Of a stretch of DNA of 64,000 nt, positions 34,401 to 45,917 are shown piece after piece; position 1 is the first letter of the stretch; the number at the start of each line of letters is the position of its first letter. The stretch is from Anthoceros angustus (taxonomy: Eukaryota; Streptophyta; Anthocerotopsida; Anthocerotales; Anthocerotaceae), in NCBI GenBank assembly GCA_010909165.1, contig VJWM01000266.1, forward strand, positions 62,001-126,000. Direction: 5' to 3'. A program made the position numbers and the translations under genes. The notes under the pieces were generated by a model that saw only the letters and a list, made by a program, of their open reading frames with translations, did no database searches and was not told the DNA's origin.

Positions 34401-36849
34401 GCAATTTCCTTGACTCAAAAGCTATCGGCATATTTCTTGGCGTGCTTGAGCCTTGGCTAAAATTCCTTTGGCAATCTCATGCCTAGCCTTCAAGCTCAAT
34501 GAATCGTGGATCTCTAGTGGTAGTATCGAAAACTTCAGCATTTAGCATGGATACCGCGTCGGTCTTGAATTTCCTCCCATCTCAAAAGGACTACATCAAG
34601 ATGCGGTGTTGTTATAACAAAATTGCATCGTCTAGATGATCGGTCAATCCCTCGATCAATGCACATAATGCCTTAAGTATTCTTCTTGGATTCGGTTGAC
34701 TCGCTCGGTTGAGCCATCGATGTCTGGATGGAAAGGCGTGCTCATACATAATTCCACATTCAAGCATTTCATCAAAATGCTGCCAAAATTCTCTTGTGAA
34801 CCTTGGATCCTGTCACTCACAATGCATAGGTAAGCCATGATACTTGTATATATACTTCTTAAACAAGTCAAGGCTTTCGTGTCGCCACTTCTTTGTAGGG
34901 ATGAAATGTGCTTGTTTGGTGAATCTATCCACCACTGTCATGATAGCTGTACAACCATTACTGGGTAGCAAAAACATGATAAATCCATAGAGGTACTCTT
35001 CCATGGTCCACTTGGAATAGGTAGAGGGTGTAGCAAACCTCTTGGTTTAGCTTGCTCCACCTTATCTTGCTGACAAACAACACATGCCTTGACATAATCC
35101 ACTGTATCTGATACATTCTCGGCCGATGCCTCTTAGCTTCTCATAAGTGGGGTCAATTCCACGCACACGTGACTTACACATCATGACATTCAAGCAATTT
35201 GCTCTTCAACTCAAGAATTTGGGATCACAATCCTCCTCTGTTTGTATATCAACAAACCATCCCTCGATTTGAACTTGCTTCCTTTACGCTCTATTCCATT
35301 AATCCGATCCACGAACATACGGATCCTGATATGCTTCCTTGATCTGCATTTGTGAGTGTCCATAGGTTCAACCAGCATTGCCATTTTACTTCACGACTCT
35401 TTTGCGACTCGCATCCGCAACCTTATTCTCTTTTCCGGTTTATACTTGAGAGTGACATCATACATAGCTAGGAAATCTTGCCATCTAGCTTGTCTTGCAT
35501 TCAACTTCAAGCTGGTTAGAAGTATGTCTTGATATTATCGATATAGAGCACAAAAGATCCCAAGAGATAGTGTCTCCATACCTTGAGACAATGAATGGCG
35601 GTCATTTCCTTCTCATGGTGGGATACTTCAACTCATAAGGATGCAATTGACTCAAAAGCTATCGGCATGGTCTTGCATCAACACTCCTCCTATGGCCACG
35701 TCGAGGCATCATTTGTACACTTGACATCCTTCTTGGGATCATACATTCCTAAAAGCGGAGTTGTACTCAATTTCATCTTCAAGTATTCAAATCTTTGACA
35801 TTGACATCCCACTTCCAAGCTTTCGTCATCTTTAAGAGGTCGGGTTATGGGGCTGCTATCTTAGCAAACATCTGTACAAATCTCCATGCCGGAAGCCAAA
35901 CCCATAAAGCTGCGAACCTCATGAATGTTCCTAGGAGGTTGCCAATCTTGAATGGCCCTCACCTTATCGGGATCCATTACGATGCCATCGTGAGACAATA
36001 AAGCCTAAGAAAGCTACCTCTGTCTTGACAAGTCACACTTCTTAATTGCCAAGAACAAAGAATTCTCTCTTAGCTTTTGTAACACTTCTCTTAAGTGTTC
36101 AGATGTTCCTCAAGGTATGGCTAAAAATCAAAATGTCATCCGGATAGATTACAACACACTTGTCCACGGATCTATGAATATAGTATTCATAAGTGTCGAA
36201 ATGTGGCAGTGCATTAGTAAGTCCAAATGGCATGACCGAAATTCAAAAGCCCCATACAGTCCTACAAGTTTTGTACTCATGTCCCTCTGCGATTACGATC
36301 GTGGTACCCGCCATCGGATCTAGCTTGGTGAAATACTTTGCACCCTTCAACATCAAACATATCATCCATTCTTGGCAAAGGATATGCATTCTTCACGTAA
36401 TTTGATTGAGCTACGTAATCTAAACACATCCTTAGTCCTCCATTCTTCTTGGCGTAAACAATACGCGCACCAAAGGAGACTTAGAGACTACGATATATCC
36501 CTTTGCCGGTGAGTTGGATAGTTGTCGCTTGAGTTCCTGCTCATCTGCGACAATCTATATAGTGCTCTCGGAGGCGTACTCCACAGCCTCAATTCAATCT
36601 CATGATCTACTACTCTATGAGGCGGTAAAGGTGGCAATTCATCGGGCATCAAATCCTTAAAGTCATCCAAGACAACTGTAATTCCTTGGGATGTCTTTCT
36701 CTTGAGATTCTTCCTCAAGACCATCCTCTAATCCACGGAGCATAACTAGATAAAGCTCCTTCTTACATCTTATGTCTTGCTTGAGCTCTCTTTTTGAAAT
36801 CAACTGTCTTGAGCACATCTCAAGCTTGACCAAGATTAGCACAAACCAC
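31466..36849 (-). pseudogene. F1-c pol with two integrase-RNase H duplications
   Basis: Read leftwards from about 36849: linker and RT (36663-36854 SKRELKQDI, then LPPLPPHRVVDHEIEL at 36488-36724), RT to about 35800 (YPDD near 36120-36160), RNase H, integrase, C-terminal domain and chromodomain to 31466. RNase H plus integrase occurs three times because of duplications joined near 33118 (shared 'cttcaa') and 34425 (shared 'atcggca'). The stretch 33876-34262 gives a long frame with the integrase zinc region [20 protein letters not shown] preceded by RNase H ending LNARQARWQDFLAMYD. The frame 32901-33335 shows the same fusion out of order. Confidence 0.75.
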
Positions 36850-37243
36850 CACACAGGCCTCGTAACCCTAGATTGGGTTTTCCATTCCTAAATTCCTATT
36901 TTCCTATTTTCCTACCTATGCATATCCCGAATCAATTACTTTCTAATTAATCCTATTATCTATTCCCCTATTGGTGAGCATATATAGTGGATATCCCCCT
37001 ATTCTAATTTCCTTTTGGCGAGATTTTGACCTACCACGGTGATACGCGACTTACATGATGGTCTGCTCCCTTTCTCGACCTACGTGGTGTGGCGACCTAC
37101 GGTGATGATGCCGACCTACCAACCTTCGGACTGCCCTCACGCCTCGTCAGTCGTTTACCCGTTCTTCTTCTGGGATATCCTCTTCGTCTTCCTAACAATA
37201 TTTTACAACTCTAGCTCAAGATTCTCGAAATTTCTTGGCAAAA
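36850..37243 (-). mobile_element. F3-type LTR fragment, first copy
   Basis: It starts 'acacaggcctcgtaacccta' and matches 37715-38100. It ends abruptly after 'ggcaaaaaaaatg' and runs on into F1 RT. AT-rich stretches (cctattttcctattttcc) and a TATATA box on the minus strand near 36980 stand out from the surrounding sequence. Together with 37244-37714 it forms a tandem duplication of about 860 bp. Confidence 0.6.
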
Positions 37244-37714
37244 AAAATGCATTCTTCCTTTGTAATTTGATTGAGCTACGTAATCTAAACACATCCTTAG
37301 TCCTCCATTCTTCTTGGCGTAAACAATAAAGGCGCACCAAAGGAGACTTAGAGACTACGATATATCCCTTTGCCGGTTGGATAGTTGTCGCTTGAGTTCT
37401 GCGGCTCATCTGCGACAATCTATATAGTGCTCTCGGCAGGCGTACTCCACAGCCTCAATTCAATCTCATGATCTACTACTCTATGAGGCGGTAAAGGTGG
37501 CAATTCATCGGGCATCAAATCCTTAAAGTCATCCAAGACAACTGTAATTCCTTGGGATGTCTTTCTCTTGAGATTCTTCCTCAAGACCATCCTCTAATCC
37601 ACAGGCATAACTAGATAAAGCTCCTTCTTACATCTTATGTCTTGCTTGAGCTCTCTTTTTGAAATCAAGCTGTCTTGAGCACATCTCAAGCTTGACCAAG
37701 ATTAGCACAAACCA
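37244..37714 (-). pseudogene. F1 RT fragment, duplicated
   Basis: This equals 36385-36849: RT start and Glu-rich linker on the minus strand. The junction 'ggcaaaaaaaatgcattctt' combines the LTR end 'tggcaaa' with RT 'ggcaaaggatatgcattctt'. No other feature is seen here. Confidence 0.65.
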
Positions 37715-38154
37715 CCACACAGGCCTCGTAACCCTAGATTGGGTTTTCCATTCCTAAATTCCTATTTTCCTATTTTCCTACCTATGCATATCCCGAATCA
37801 ATTACTTTCTAATTAATCCTATTCATCTACTCCCTATTGGTGAGCATATATAGTGGATATTCCCCTATTCTAATTTCCTCTTTAGCCGAGAGTTCAGCCT
37901 ACCACGGTGATACGCGACTTACATGGTAGTCTCCCTTTCTCGACCTACGTGGTGGCGACCACGGTGATGCCACCTACCACCCTGACCGCCCTCACGCGTC
38001 TGGGGGTCGACCCATTCTTCTTCTGGGATATCCTCTTCGTCTTCCTAACAATATTTTACAACTCTAGCTTCAAGATTCTCGAAATTTTCTGGCAAAAAAA
38101 ATCAAACTTGTTTTCTTGGCTCTTTTGGGCTGGTTGCCCAAACTTTTGCGTTCA
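37715..38154 (-). mobile_element. F3 3' LTR fragment
   Basis: On the minus strand it starts TGTGAACGC right after the purine tract GTGAGGTGGGGAGTATG (38155-38171) and extends 440 bp left. It contains CACTATATATGC near 37850 and breaks off in F1 RT without the expected CCTACCACA end seen at 45918-45926. I could not align it convincingly with the sequence right of 45918, so the LTR pairing is uncertain. Confidence 0.5.
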
Positions 38155-38488
38155 CATACTCCCCACCTCACTGTTTGCGTCCTCGCAAACAACGAACTCG
38201 GTGAAGGTACTTCTTGACCTTCCACCCATTCACTCTGTCGGCAATAATTGGATGCGAGTTGCGGATCCATTCTCGTATCTGCGACACCTCGTAGGTCCCA
38301 TCCATCTTAGCCTAAGCTTCCTGGAAAGTCTAGGTATCGACTATCATATAGAAGAACCAAATCCCGTCCACGATAGCCTCTTGCTTCCTCAACCTCCCAT
38401 CATGCCTTCTTTTACGAGTTCACAGAATCCATTGCGTTTCTTCTAAAGCATCCTCCCTCGTTCTTCCTGCTCTATGAATGATTCTAGT

Positions 38489-39160
38489 CTAGCTACGGCT
38501 ATCCTCTCGGTCATCGTTCATCCTCCATGATCCATGGGTGGGTACTTCAAATTCCACGGGCATCACGGTGACATGCCATGTTAGATAATAAGGGTCTTCT
38601 TGGTGGTTACCTTCTCCATGATCCTGTAAGCCCATGCGAATGCAACTTAGCATCCCAATCATACATGTCCGATTACCTTGGTGAGGATTGTGCAAGCAAC
38701 CCATTCGTCTTCTCCGTCAATCCATTCGCTTTGGGGTTGTAGGGGTCGTCTTCGATGCGAATGTTGAAGTAGGTGGTTAGGGACTCAACGAGTTGAGGAA
38801 ATGTGTCCCCGGTCGTGACCAACTCTAAAGGACATCCATACCTGGTTATGATGTTCTCGAATAAAAATTTTGCTCTTCGTCCTTCCTTGCTTGACTTCCA
38901 CCATCTTGTACAATAATCCGTAGCCACCAAAATGTCTGCTTCGTCCATTGCGTTGGTGGTTTGATCGGTCCCTGAAATCGATTCCCCACTTCTCGAAGGT
39001 GCTAACGGTAAGATGTAGGTAAGAGGCCATTGTGTCGACAAGCGTAGGCCGCCCAACCCTCGACACGCATCACACCTCGGTGAACTCCACACATCCTTTT
39101 GCATCGTAGCCCACAAAACCCGGCATTCAAAATCTTCTTAACGGTCACTGCGAATAGTGT
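38489..39160 (-). pseudogene. F3 integrase
   Basis: The minus strand frame 38673-39116 reads DACRGLGG for the zinc end, then WPLTYILPLA, ILVATDYCTRWW, KFLFENIITRYGCPLELV and DPYNPKANGLTEKTNGLL, where the Glu of TEKTNG is the last catalytic acid. The end at 38489-38704 reads YYLTWHVTVMPVEFEVPT. The second Asp motif is damaged (VTTGDTF instead of VSDRGTHF). No chromodomain is visible. Confidence 0.75.
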
Positions 39161-40450
39161 CCACCGCCTCTTACATGCATGCCTCCATGGCGACCTCCTT
39201 AACCGAGACAGTCGGATCTTCGTCGGCCCAAGTTTATGCAGGACACCTTCCCCTTAGGATAGTGCGGCTTTATGGAGAAAAACAGCCGCCCTTCCTGGAC
39301 AACCCATCCGGCATGATTCCATGCTCCGAGAATTTCGTACTTCACGCTCAACAAATATCGGGCATGAACGCCCCTCGCGTTCTAATCTCCTCCTTCCGGT
39401 GCCACGTCGCCTCCTCCTAGGACGTCGTTAGTAGCTCCGGATGGCGTGTATCCATCTCGTGCTCCATGGCGACCTCCTTCCTTGCTTCCTCAACTGCGTC
39501 GTCGCATGTTCTTCCTTCATTGTGATTTTATTCGCGGCTAGCCTCGTGTCTAGGTCCACTCGTGCTCCATGGCGACCTCCTCGACTTGCACCTCCATGGT
39601 GATTTGAGTGATTGCCCCAGATCAACTCTCCCTTGCAATTTCTTCAAACTTGTCATGAGCATCTCCTTCTTCGCCCTCTGGCGTGTCCACCTCCCTAGGG
39701 CCTCTCCTCGCGGCCTCATGGCGCCCGGCCACGACCTGTAGTGGGGGCCTTCCGTCGCTCAAAAGCGGTGCTCTCATGTCCGTTTTGCTTCCTTGCCAAC
39801 GTGTGGCCTCCACTTGCAGCCCTCACTGCTCACCCTTGAGGAGCATTCAGCCTCCTCCTTGCGCCCATGCTGGCGCCATCCTATCTCCCTCGGTTCCAGT
39901 TGTCCTGCTGCGGCTTTTCACACTGGCGCTCCCTTCTTGCTCATTTGGCCTCTCTGCGCAACAAGACTTGCTGATCAATTCTTAGGCCGTCTACAACATG
40001 CTCACGTCCTTCCCCTTGACCGGTCATGGCAACCAACTCCTCGTCGAAATCGGTCATCGTGGCTCAAGTCGCTCTCCGGTTTTCGAGAAATGAAATCAGC
40101 ATTCGATGTTGCTTCCACAGCCTAGTTTCTCGTCATAGTCAAACTCTTGCAGATGGTACCCATCGGCAATCCTTCGACAAATCGGCTTGTTGACAAGATA
40201 CTTCAGCAAAATGGTCAACATGAGCGTCACCTTGCAAGCAAGCGGATAGTGTCTAAACTTCTTACAGTAAATGATACCAAGACCCTCCGCTCCGTGGTTG
40301 AGTAGTTCTTTTCAGCATGAGTTCTACCATAGAAAATCGGATGATCCGTTTCTTCTCATCTTCGACTTAAGGCGGTCCCAATGGCATAGCGGACACATCC
40401 ACGTATACATGAAGCGGCTTCTCCCAATCGGCAAGTTGTGCGCTCACCAA
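39161..40450 (-). pseudogene. F3 RNase H and spacer
   Basis: RNase H lies at about 40130-40450: the minus strand gives KPLHVYVDVSAMPLG (first catalytic Asp), then YVDHxALxxLVNKPIC and LQEFDYD. Between it and the integrase, 39161-40130 is a variable, GC-rich spacer with a repeated 'ctcgtgctccatggcgacctcc' (about 39455, 39550 and a variant near 39590); no domain is recognised in it. Confidence 0.6.
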
Positions 40451-41350
40451 GCTGTCCTTCAAGCTGAAAAGCCTCTGTCTTGCATTGGTCCATTCGAAGG
40501 TGTATCCTTCTTGGTCAATTGTGTCAACAAGGCTGCCTTCTTGGCGAAATCCTTGATGAACCTCACATATACCCTACTAGCCCTACAAAAGCTGCACTGC
40601 CTCACCGTTTGTGGTGCGTCCATCTCGACTATGCTACCTTCTCCTTATCTACCAATCCTCTCTGAGACTCGATGTGCTACAAAATGCCCTCGTCATGCCA
40701 AAATAACACTTCCGGATGAAGTTTCATGTTCGACTCCACGCAAAAACATTGCCTCAAATGGTCTAAATGCAGTTTCTCCCAAACATAAATCATCCGGAAT
40801 ACCTCCATGAACTTCTCGGAAAATCTCGGAATATCGCGTTCACCACCTGGAAAGTGGCGGGGCATTGCACAACCGAAGGAGCTTGAATAATAAGTTCCCC
40901 AATCCGTTGTGAGCGTTGTCTTGTCACGATCCTCCTTCCGAAATTTGATTGTACCGAATACCATCAAGCTGTACATCTCATGTCCATTCATGTCCAACAC
41001 TGTCCATGAAAGGTAAAGGGTGATGATCCTTCTTCGTTGCTTCATTGAGCTTCACGAAATCTTGACACACCGAACCTTTCCTGCTTCTTTGGTACAATCA
41101 CGATGGGGCGACCCACTCCTTTGAGCAGGATAAATCACCCCGACCTCAAGTATTGGTCGGTGATCCTTAACAACCATGGAATACTTGGGATTCAGCCTGT
41201 ATTGCTTGATCCTCACCGGAGTGCTGCCCTCCTTCAAATCGATTCGATGTATCCCCAGTTCTTCCGGTATCCCTGTCATGTCAGTAATCTTGAAGGCAAA
41301 CACATCGACATACTCTAAGCACCCTACGAAACTCTTCTTTTTCTATCTGG
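40451..41350 (-). pseudogene. F3 reverse transcriptase
   Basis: The frame 41052-41303 is well preserved: MFAFKITDMTGIPEELGIHR, IDLKEG, VRIKQYRLNPKYSMVVKD, RPILEVGVIYP. Downstream frames at 40677-41045 carry RDKTTLTTDWGTYYS, then HLDHLRQCFCVESNMKLHPE. The RT is homologous to F2 18790-20985. The catalytic box region is shifted out of frame. Confidence 0.7.
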
Positions 41351-42500
41351 CCTAGGTACTTAGAAATCTTGACTACCTTGCTAGGTTCTAACTCTAGGTC
41401 TTCTCTACGCCGGGATCTACATATGTTCCTGCTGCCTATCTTGGTTCGGATCCCTCTTAGGAAAATCTCGATCATAAGCCACCCTTCCAAAAGGCTACTC
41501 CTTCTCTATGGGCCTCATCCTCGGACTCCTCTGACTTCCTCTATATGTAAGCAGGCATACACCAAAATCACTCTTTATTTGACCTCGGTGAGGACCCCGA
41601 TATGCTTTCCTTTGCCGAGCTTACCCCGTGCTACGAGGTGTACCGTCGGGGGGTTGCAGACTCCCCTCATAGGAGCCTTGCTCCATGACACAAAAGCAAT
41701 CGCCGGTCGTTTCTCTTGGACTTGAAGGTGATGCCACTCGACCAAAATCAAAAACACCGCGGTACCATACAACCAAGGCCTACCTATCAAAACCTTATAG
41801 CCTAAATCCGAAACCGCGCATCACAATGTAGGTAAGATGGAAGGTGAGTCCCAATTCACAGTGGGTACATTCTTGACACCCCCGGGCTTTCTCCTTATGC
41901 AGTCGGCCATCCGTAAAAATACTCGGGCGGGTGAAACTCGGTGAACCCAAGTTGATGAGCGTCTCCTCCGTCATCAAGTTGACTCCGATCCGAATCTAAT
42001 GGCACGTTGGGCACCAAACACCGCAATCTCAACCTCAATCTCGGGTGCCCCAAATCAATGAGTTCGACCACATTTACCTCCAGCGTTTCTCCTCCTCCTT
42101 GAGATTCCCGATCGCCTCCTTCACAATTTTGCGGGATCTTGGACTCACATAGCAAGCATCTCAGTGACCACAAATTCGCGGTCAAGTAATGCGTTGGCGG
42201 AATTTTATCGACAAGTTTCCTCCCGCTTGCAGCCACAGCTGGTCGACTCCGACCTTATTGGTAAAGTTCGATTCCATGATCCCTCCTATCGGTGGGACCC
42301 ATACCGGCGGATCCACAATTTCGGCTCTGACCTCTTCCGTGTCGGGTGAGCTGTTTAGCTCATCTTCCGGCATTGCCGCCGCCACTTCTCGCTAATGTCG
42401 GGAGGAAGCGATTCGTTCCTCCTCCTGGCCCTTCGCGCCTACGGTGTCTGCCCCAGGTGCCGGCCGGGGTGATGCTGCCCTTTGGGTGGGCCCTCCTTCT
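41351..42500 (-). pseudogene. F3 protease and linker
   Basis: Near 41975-42010 the minus strand combines DSD with VNLMTEETLINLGS, matching the F2 triad region DTG...VNLIT with the Gly codon disturbed. Downstream, IGRPWLYGTAVFLILVEWHH (41700-41790) is the loop seen as FFGRPW in F2. The stretch 42020-42500 upstream of the triad is a Pro/Glu-rich spacer with no recognised domain. Confidence 0.6.
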
Positions 42501-45500
42501 CCTCTCGCGGCGCACGCGCGTCTCCGGAGGCCAGGTGAGTCGTCCCTCACCTTCCTCCTTCCTTTCCTCGTGCTCACGCCGTTTTCCGCATCCTTTCTCG
42601 GCGGCGATCGGTGGTCACCACAGCCACCATCAACCTTCATCCGCGCTCATCTCTCCTTCATACCCCTCTTCCACGATCCGATGTCACCTTTGGATCCGTC
42701 GGGGAATCATACTCCGCCTCCACCTTCAACCGGTGTCGTGGTCATGATCGCGGTTTCGGGATTGGTCGTGCCTCTTCCTGCGAGCTCGTGAACGACTGGT
42801 CTGGTGTCACTCGCGCCACTCCCGTACACCTAGGATCCCCCATCTTATGTCCCAATTCCTTACATACAGCAAAGGGTACATAACCTACTTCCGTGGTTAC
42901 GGGCATTCGTTTGAGTAGTGACACAGTGCTCGCAATTATAACAACACCACTGGAATGCCATCGCCTGCGATGGATCCGGTCTCCATTGTCTGGCGATGTC
43001 GGTCGTGATCCATACCTTGAGGGCGGTGTAGTCGGTTGGTAAGTCGCCCTCATTGATTGAGGTGGCCGACTTCGGTGTGCTCTGGTAGCTTCATCCACAT
43101 ACCAATAATCCTGGCATCGGTTTCCACATGATTTACGCATGTCGTGGTGCGCGAATACATTCCTTGGTGTGTCCCGTTTGATGATTGAGCAATACACCAA
43201 GCTGTCTGCGGTGAGGAGATCTTCGTGGAGCTTGATTCTTCACGCTTGACCTCTAACTCGGTCAACCTCTTGGTCAAAGCCTCCACTTGTCCCAATCCCT
43301 CCTCCTGCTGACGTTTCTCCCTTCTCCATCCGGACCGTCTTCCTTCCTCTCCTTCTCCAATGCGCGTTCCGCCTCTTCTTGTCGTTTTGACCTTCTCCGG
43401 TCCTTCTTCATTAAATCGTTCGTAGGCCTTCTCGATTCCTCATCCGATGTGGAGCTTTCTTGAGTTCCGCTATCCTCACTTCGATGAGGAGAGGCGGCTG
43501 GAGGAGGAGAGGAAGGCGAGGAGCTAGATCTCCTCGATCCTTTCCTCTTCTTATGACCGCCTCTTCTTGTCGTTTTGACCTTCTCCGGGTCCTTCTTCAT
43601 TCGTCGTTCGTAGGCCTTCTCGATTCCTCATCCGATGTGGAGCTTTCTTGAGTTCCTGTCCTCACTTCGATGAGGAGAGGCGGCGGCTGGAGGAGGTAGA
43701 GGAAGGCGAGGAGCTAGATCTCCTCGATCCTTTCCTCTTCTTATGACTCGCCTCTTCTTCTCCTCCTCCCCAACTCGGCGGACTCCCATTCCTCGGCTAA
43801 GCGGAGGCGTCTTAGTCCACGTGCGGTGTACCTCCATTTTCGCGACAAGCCACTCACAAACCAATCCAACGCTTGCTCTTGTGAGTACCAGTGGGTGGAT
43901 CTCCGGCCTCTCGGGTGCACATTTGAACTCGATCGGATATCCATAAAACCTCTCCACATAATCGAACAAAGATTCTCGCTTCTTCCTTGAAGGGTTCTCA
44001 ACTTTGCCAAGTGTGGTGTGCGTGAGCCCTCGAACCGATTCAAGAAGGCTTTGAGCTTCCCAATCCGTGGCCACCGAATTATAGGTGCGACCATACCTTG
44101 TATGCCCTCTCGGCGATCCGGAAGATCGCGATCGATCGGCGACTCCATCCTCCAAATTAGCGTGGGAGGCGTGCTCGAAAGTTCTTACAAACGCCTCCGC
44201 GTCATCTCCCTTCTTCTTCGCGAATTTGGCGTATTCTTTGGCGACTATGGGTAGGCGGTCCTCCTCCTCCACCAACTCCACTCATGTTGCTCGCGTTACG
44301 CACCCCTCTCTTCGGGGGTAACGAAACATCGGGATCCTTGAGCACGAAATCTTCTACCAGGAGTAGCGACCTCCCTCTGGTCGTCCCAAAGATCAATCGA
44401 TCGAGATTCGATCGAGTCGTTCGCCAAATCCTCCGACCAAGCTGAAATTCCCGCTCACGGCGACCTCGTCGTCATATCATTTGGAAGATGAGGTGGTGTC
44501 ACGCTTTGAGAAGCAAGCGTCGCGGGCGCGACGTGAGTCGTGCTCGGAGGCGCCTCTTCCTTCGGACACCAATTCTCTTCTTCGACCTCCTTCCTCTCGG
44601 CCGGTGATCTCGCCTCTTCTTCCTCCTTCGTCGAGGCGACTTCCTCCGTCACGTCTCTACTTCCTCCTGCTGCCCTCGAGTAGCGGCGGACTCCCATTCC
44701 TCGGCCAAGCGGAGGCGTCTTCGTCCACGCTGCGGTGTACCTCCATTTTCGCGACAAGCTCACAAACCAATCCAGCGCTCTTGTGAGTACCAGTGGGTGG
44801 ATCTCCGGCCTCTCGGGTGCACATTTGAACTCGATCCGGATATCCGTAAAACCTCTCCACATAATCGAACAAAGATTCTCGCTTCTTCCTGAAGGGTTCT
44901 CAACTTTGCCAAGTGTGGTGTGCGTGTGAGCCCTCGAACCGATTCAAGAAGGCCTTTGAGCTTCCCAATCGTGGCGCCACGAATTATAGGTGCGACCATA
45001 CCCTATGCCCTCTCGATCCGGAAGATCGCGCGATCGATCGGCGACTCCATCCTCCAAATTAGCGTGGGAGGCGTGCTCGAAAGTTCTTACAACGCCTCCG
45101 TCATCTCCCTTCTTCTTCTCGAATTTGACGTATTCTTGGCGACTGGGTATGGCGGTCCTCCTCCTCCACCAACTCCACTCATGTTGCTCGGAGGCGCCCT
45201 TCCTCTCGGTCAACCTCTTCTCCTTGGAGTACGAAACAATCGGGATCCTTGAGCACGAAATCTTCTACCAGGAGTAGCGACCTCCCTCTAGTCGTCCCAA
45301 AGATCAATCGATCGAGATTCGATCGAGTCGTTCCAAATCCTCCGACCAAGCTGAAATTCCCGCTCGGCGACCTCGTCGTCATCGTTTTGGAAGATGAGGT
45401 GGTGTCACGCTTTGAGAAGCAAGCGTCGCGGCGCGTGGCGCGGGTGGTGGAGCTCGCGCCTTCCTTCTCGTCTGGACACCAATTCTCTTCTCGACCTCCT

Positions 45501-45610
45501 TCCTCTCGGTCGGTGATCTCGCCTCTTCCTCCTCCTTTCTCATCGTTCCGCCTCCTTCGTCGAGGCGACTTCTTCCGTCGCGTAACTCTACTTCCTCCTG
45601 CCCTCGAGTA
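42501..45610 (-). pseudogene. F3 gag, frameshifted with tandem duplications
   Basis: Nucleocapsid with zinc-knuckle remnants is at 42742-43200 (RNVFAHHDMRKSCGNRCQDY, YWYVDEATR, PPQSMRATYQP, ADYGSRPTSP-type). A Ser-rich/charged hinge lies at 43274-43750, duplicated, and capsid at 43750-45000 (DYVERFYGY, CAPERPEIHPLVLT, WFVSGLSRKWRYTA, RLAEEWESAELGRRRRR), duplicated at 43775-44685 and 44690-45600. The plus-strand copy at 54982-57155 gives the same order without the duplications and was used to read this one. Confidence 0.75.
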
Positions 45611-45917
45611 GCGGCGGCTCTTCCCTTAGCGATTCTTCGGGCTCGTAAATCTCTTGCGGTGAGGTGGTGACCTTCGCGTCTCGAGATCGACCCCTATGCA
45701 CGCAACCATCCTCATGTCCTCCAACCCACGGTGTTAAGAAGGAAGCAAACACACCCCTTTAGTGTCTCAACCATTCACCCCTATGACAACTTAGGCGGCT
45801 TCCTTCTTCACAACATATGGTGACCCTCGGTCCCTTTGAAAAACATTACGCAGCCTAGCGATGGAAACCACAAAACTTCAAACTTTCAACAACAAGTCCC
45901 GACAGCAGCGCCAAAAA
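45611..45917 (-). other. F3 leader and primer-binding site
   Basis: The minus strand primer site TGGCGCTGCTGTCGGGAC is at 45896-45913, next to the LTR end CCACA. It differs from the F2 site (TGGCGCCGTTGCCGGGGA) at several bases. The leader between it and gag is shared with 54860-54980 on the plus strand, which fixes its orientation. Confidence 0.65.

Larger units (their letters stand above)
38155..45917 (-). mobile_element. F3: gypsy element internal region, minus strand
   Basis: Read right to left: primer site 45896-45913, leader, gag (about 45600-42790), protease, RT, RNase H, integrase to 38489, polypurine tract at 38155. The order and the motifs are those of F2, but codon-level sequence differs throughout. 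A plus-strand copy of its gag lies at 54982-57155. Gag is enlarged by two tandem duplications (43365-43557/43558-43750 and 43775-44685/44690-45600). Confidence 0.75.

Noticed and set aside
42346-42883. Plus-strand frames of 80-130 residues opposite F3 gag/protease
   Set aside because: Antisense to the F3 region identified by its motifs; Pro/Ser/Arg-rich content follows from base composition.
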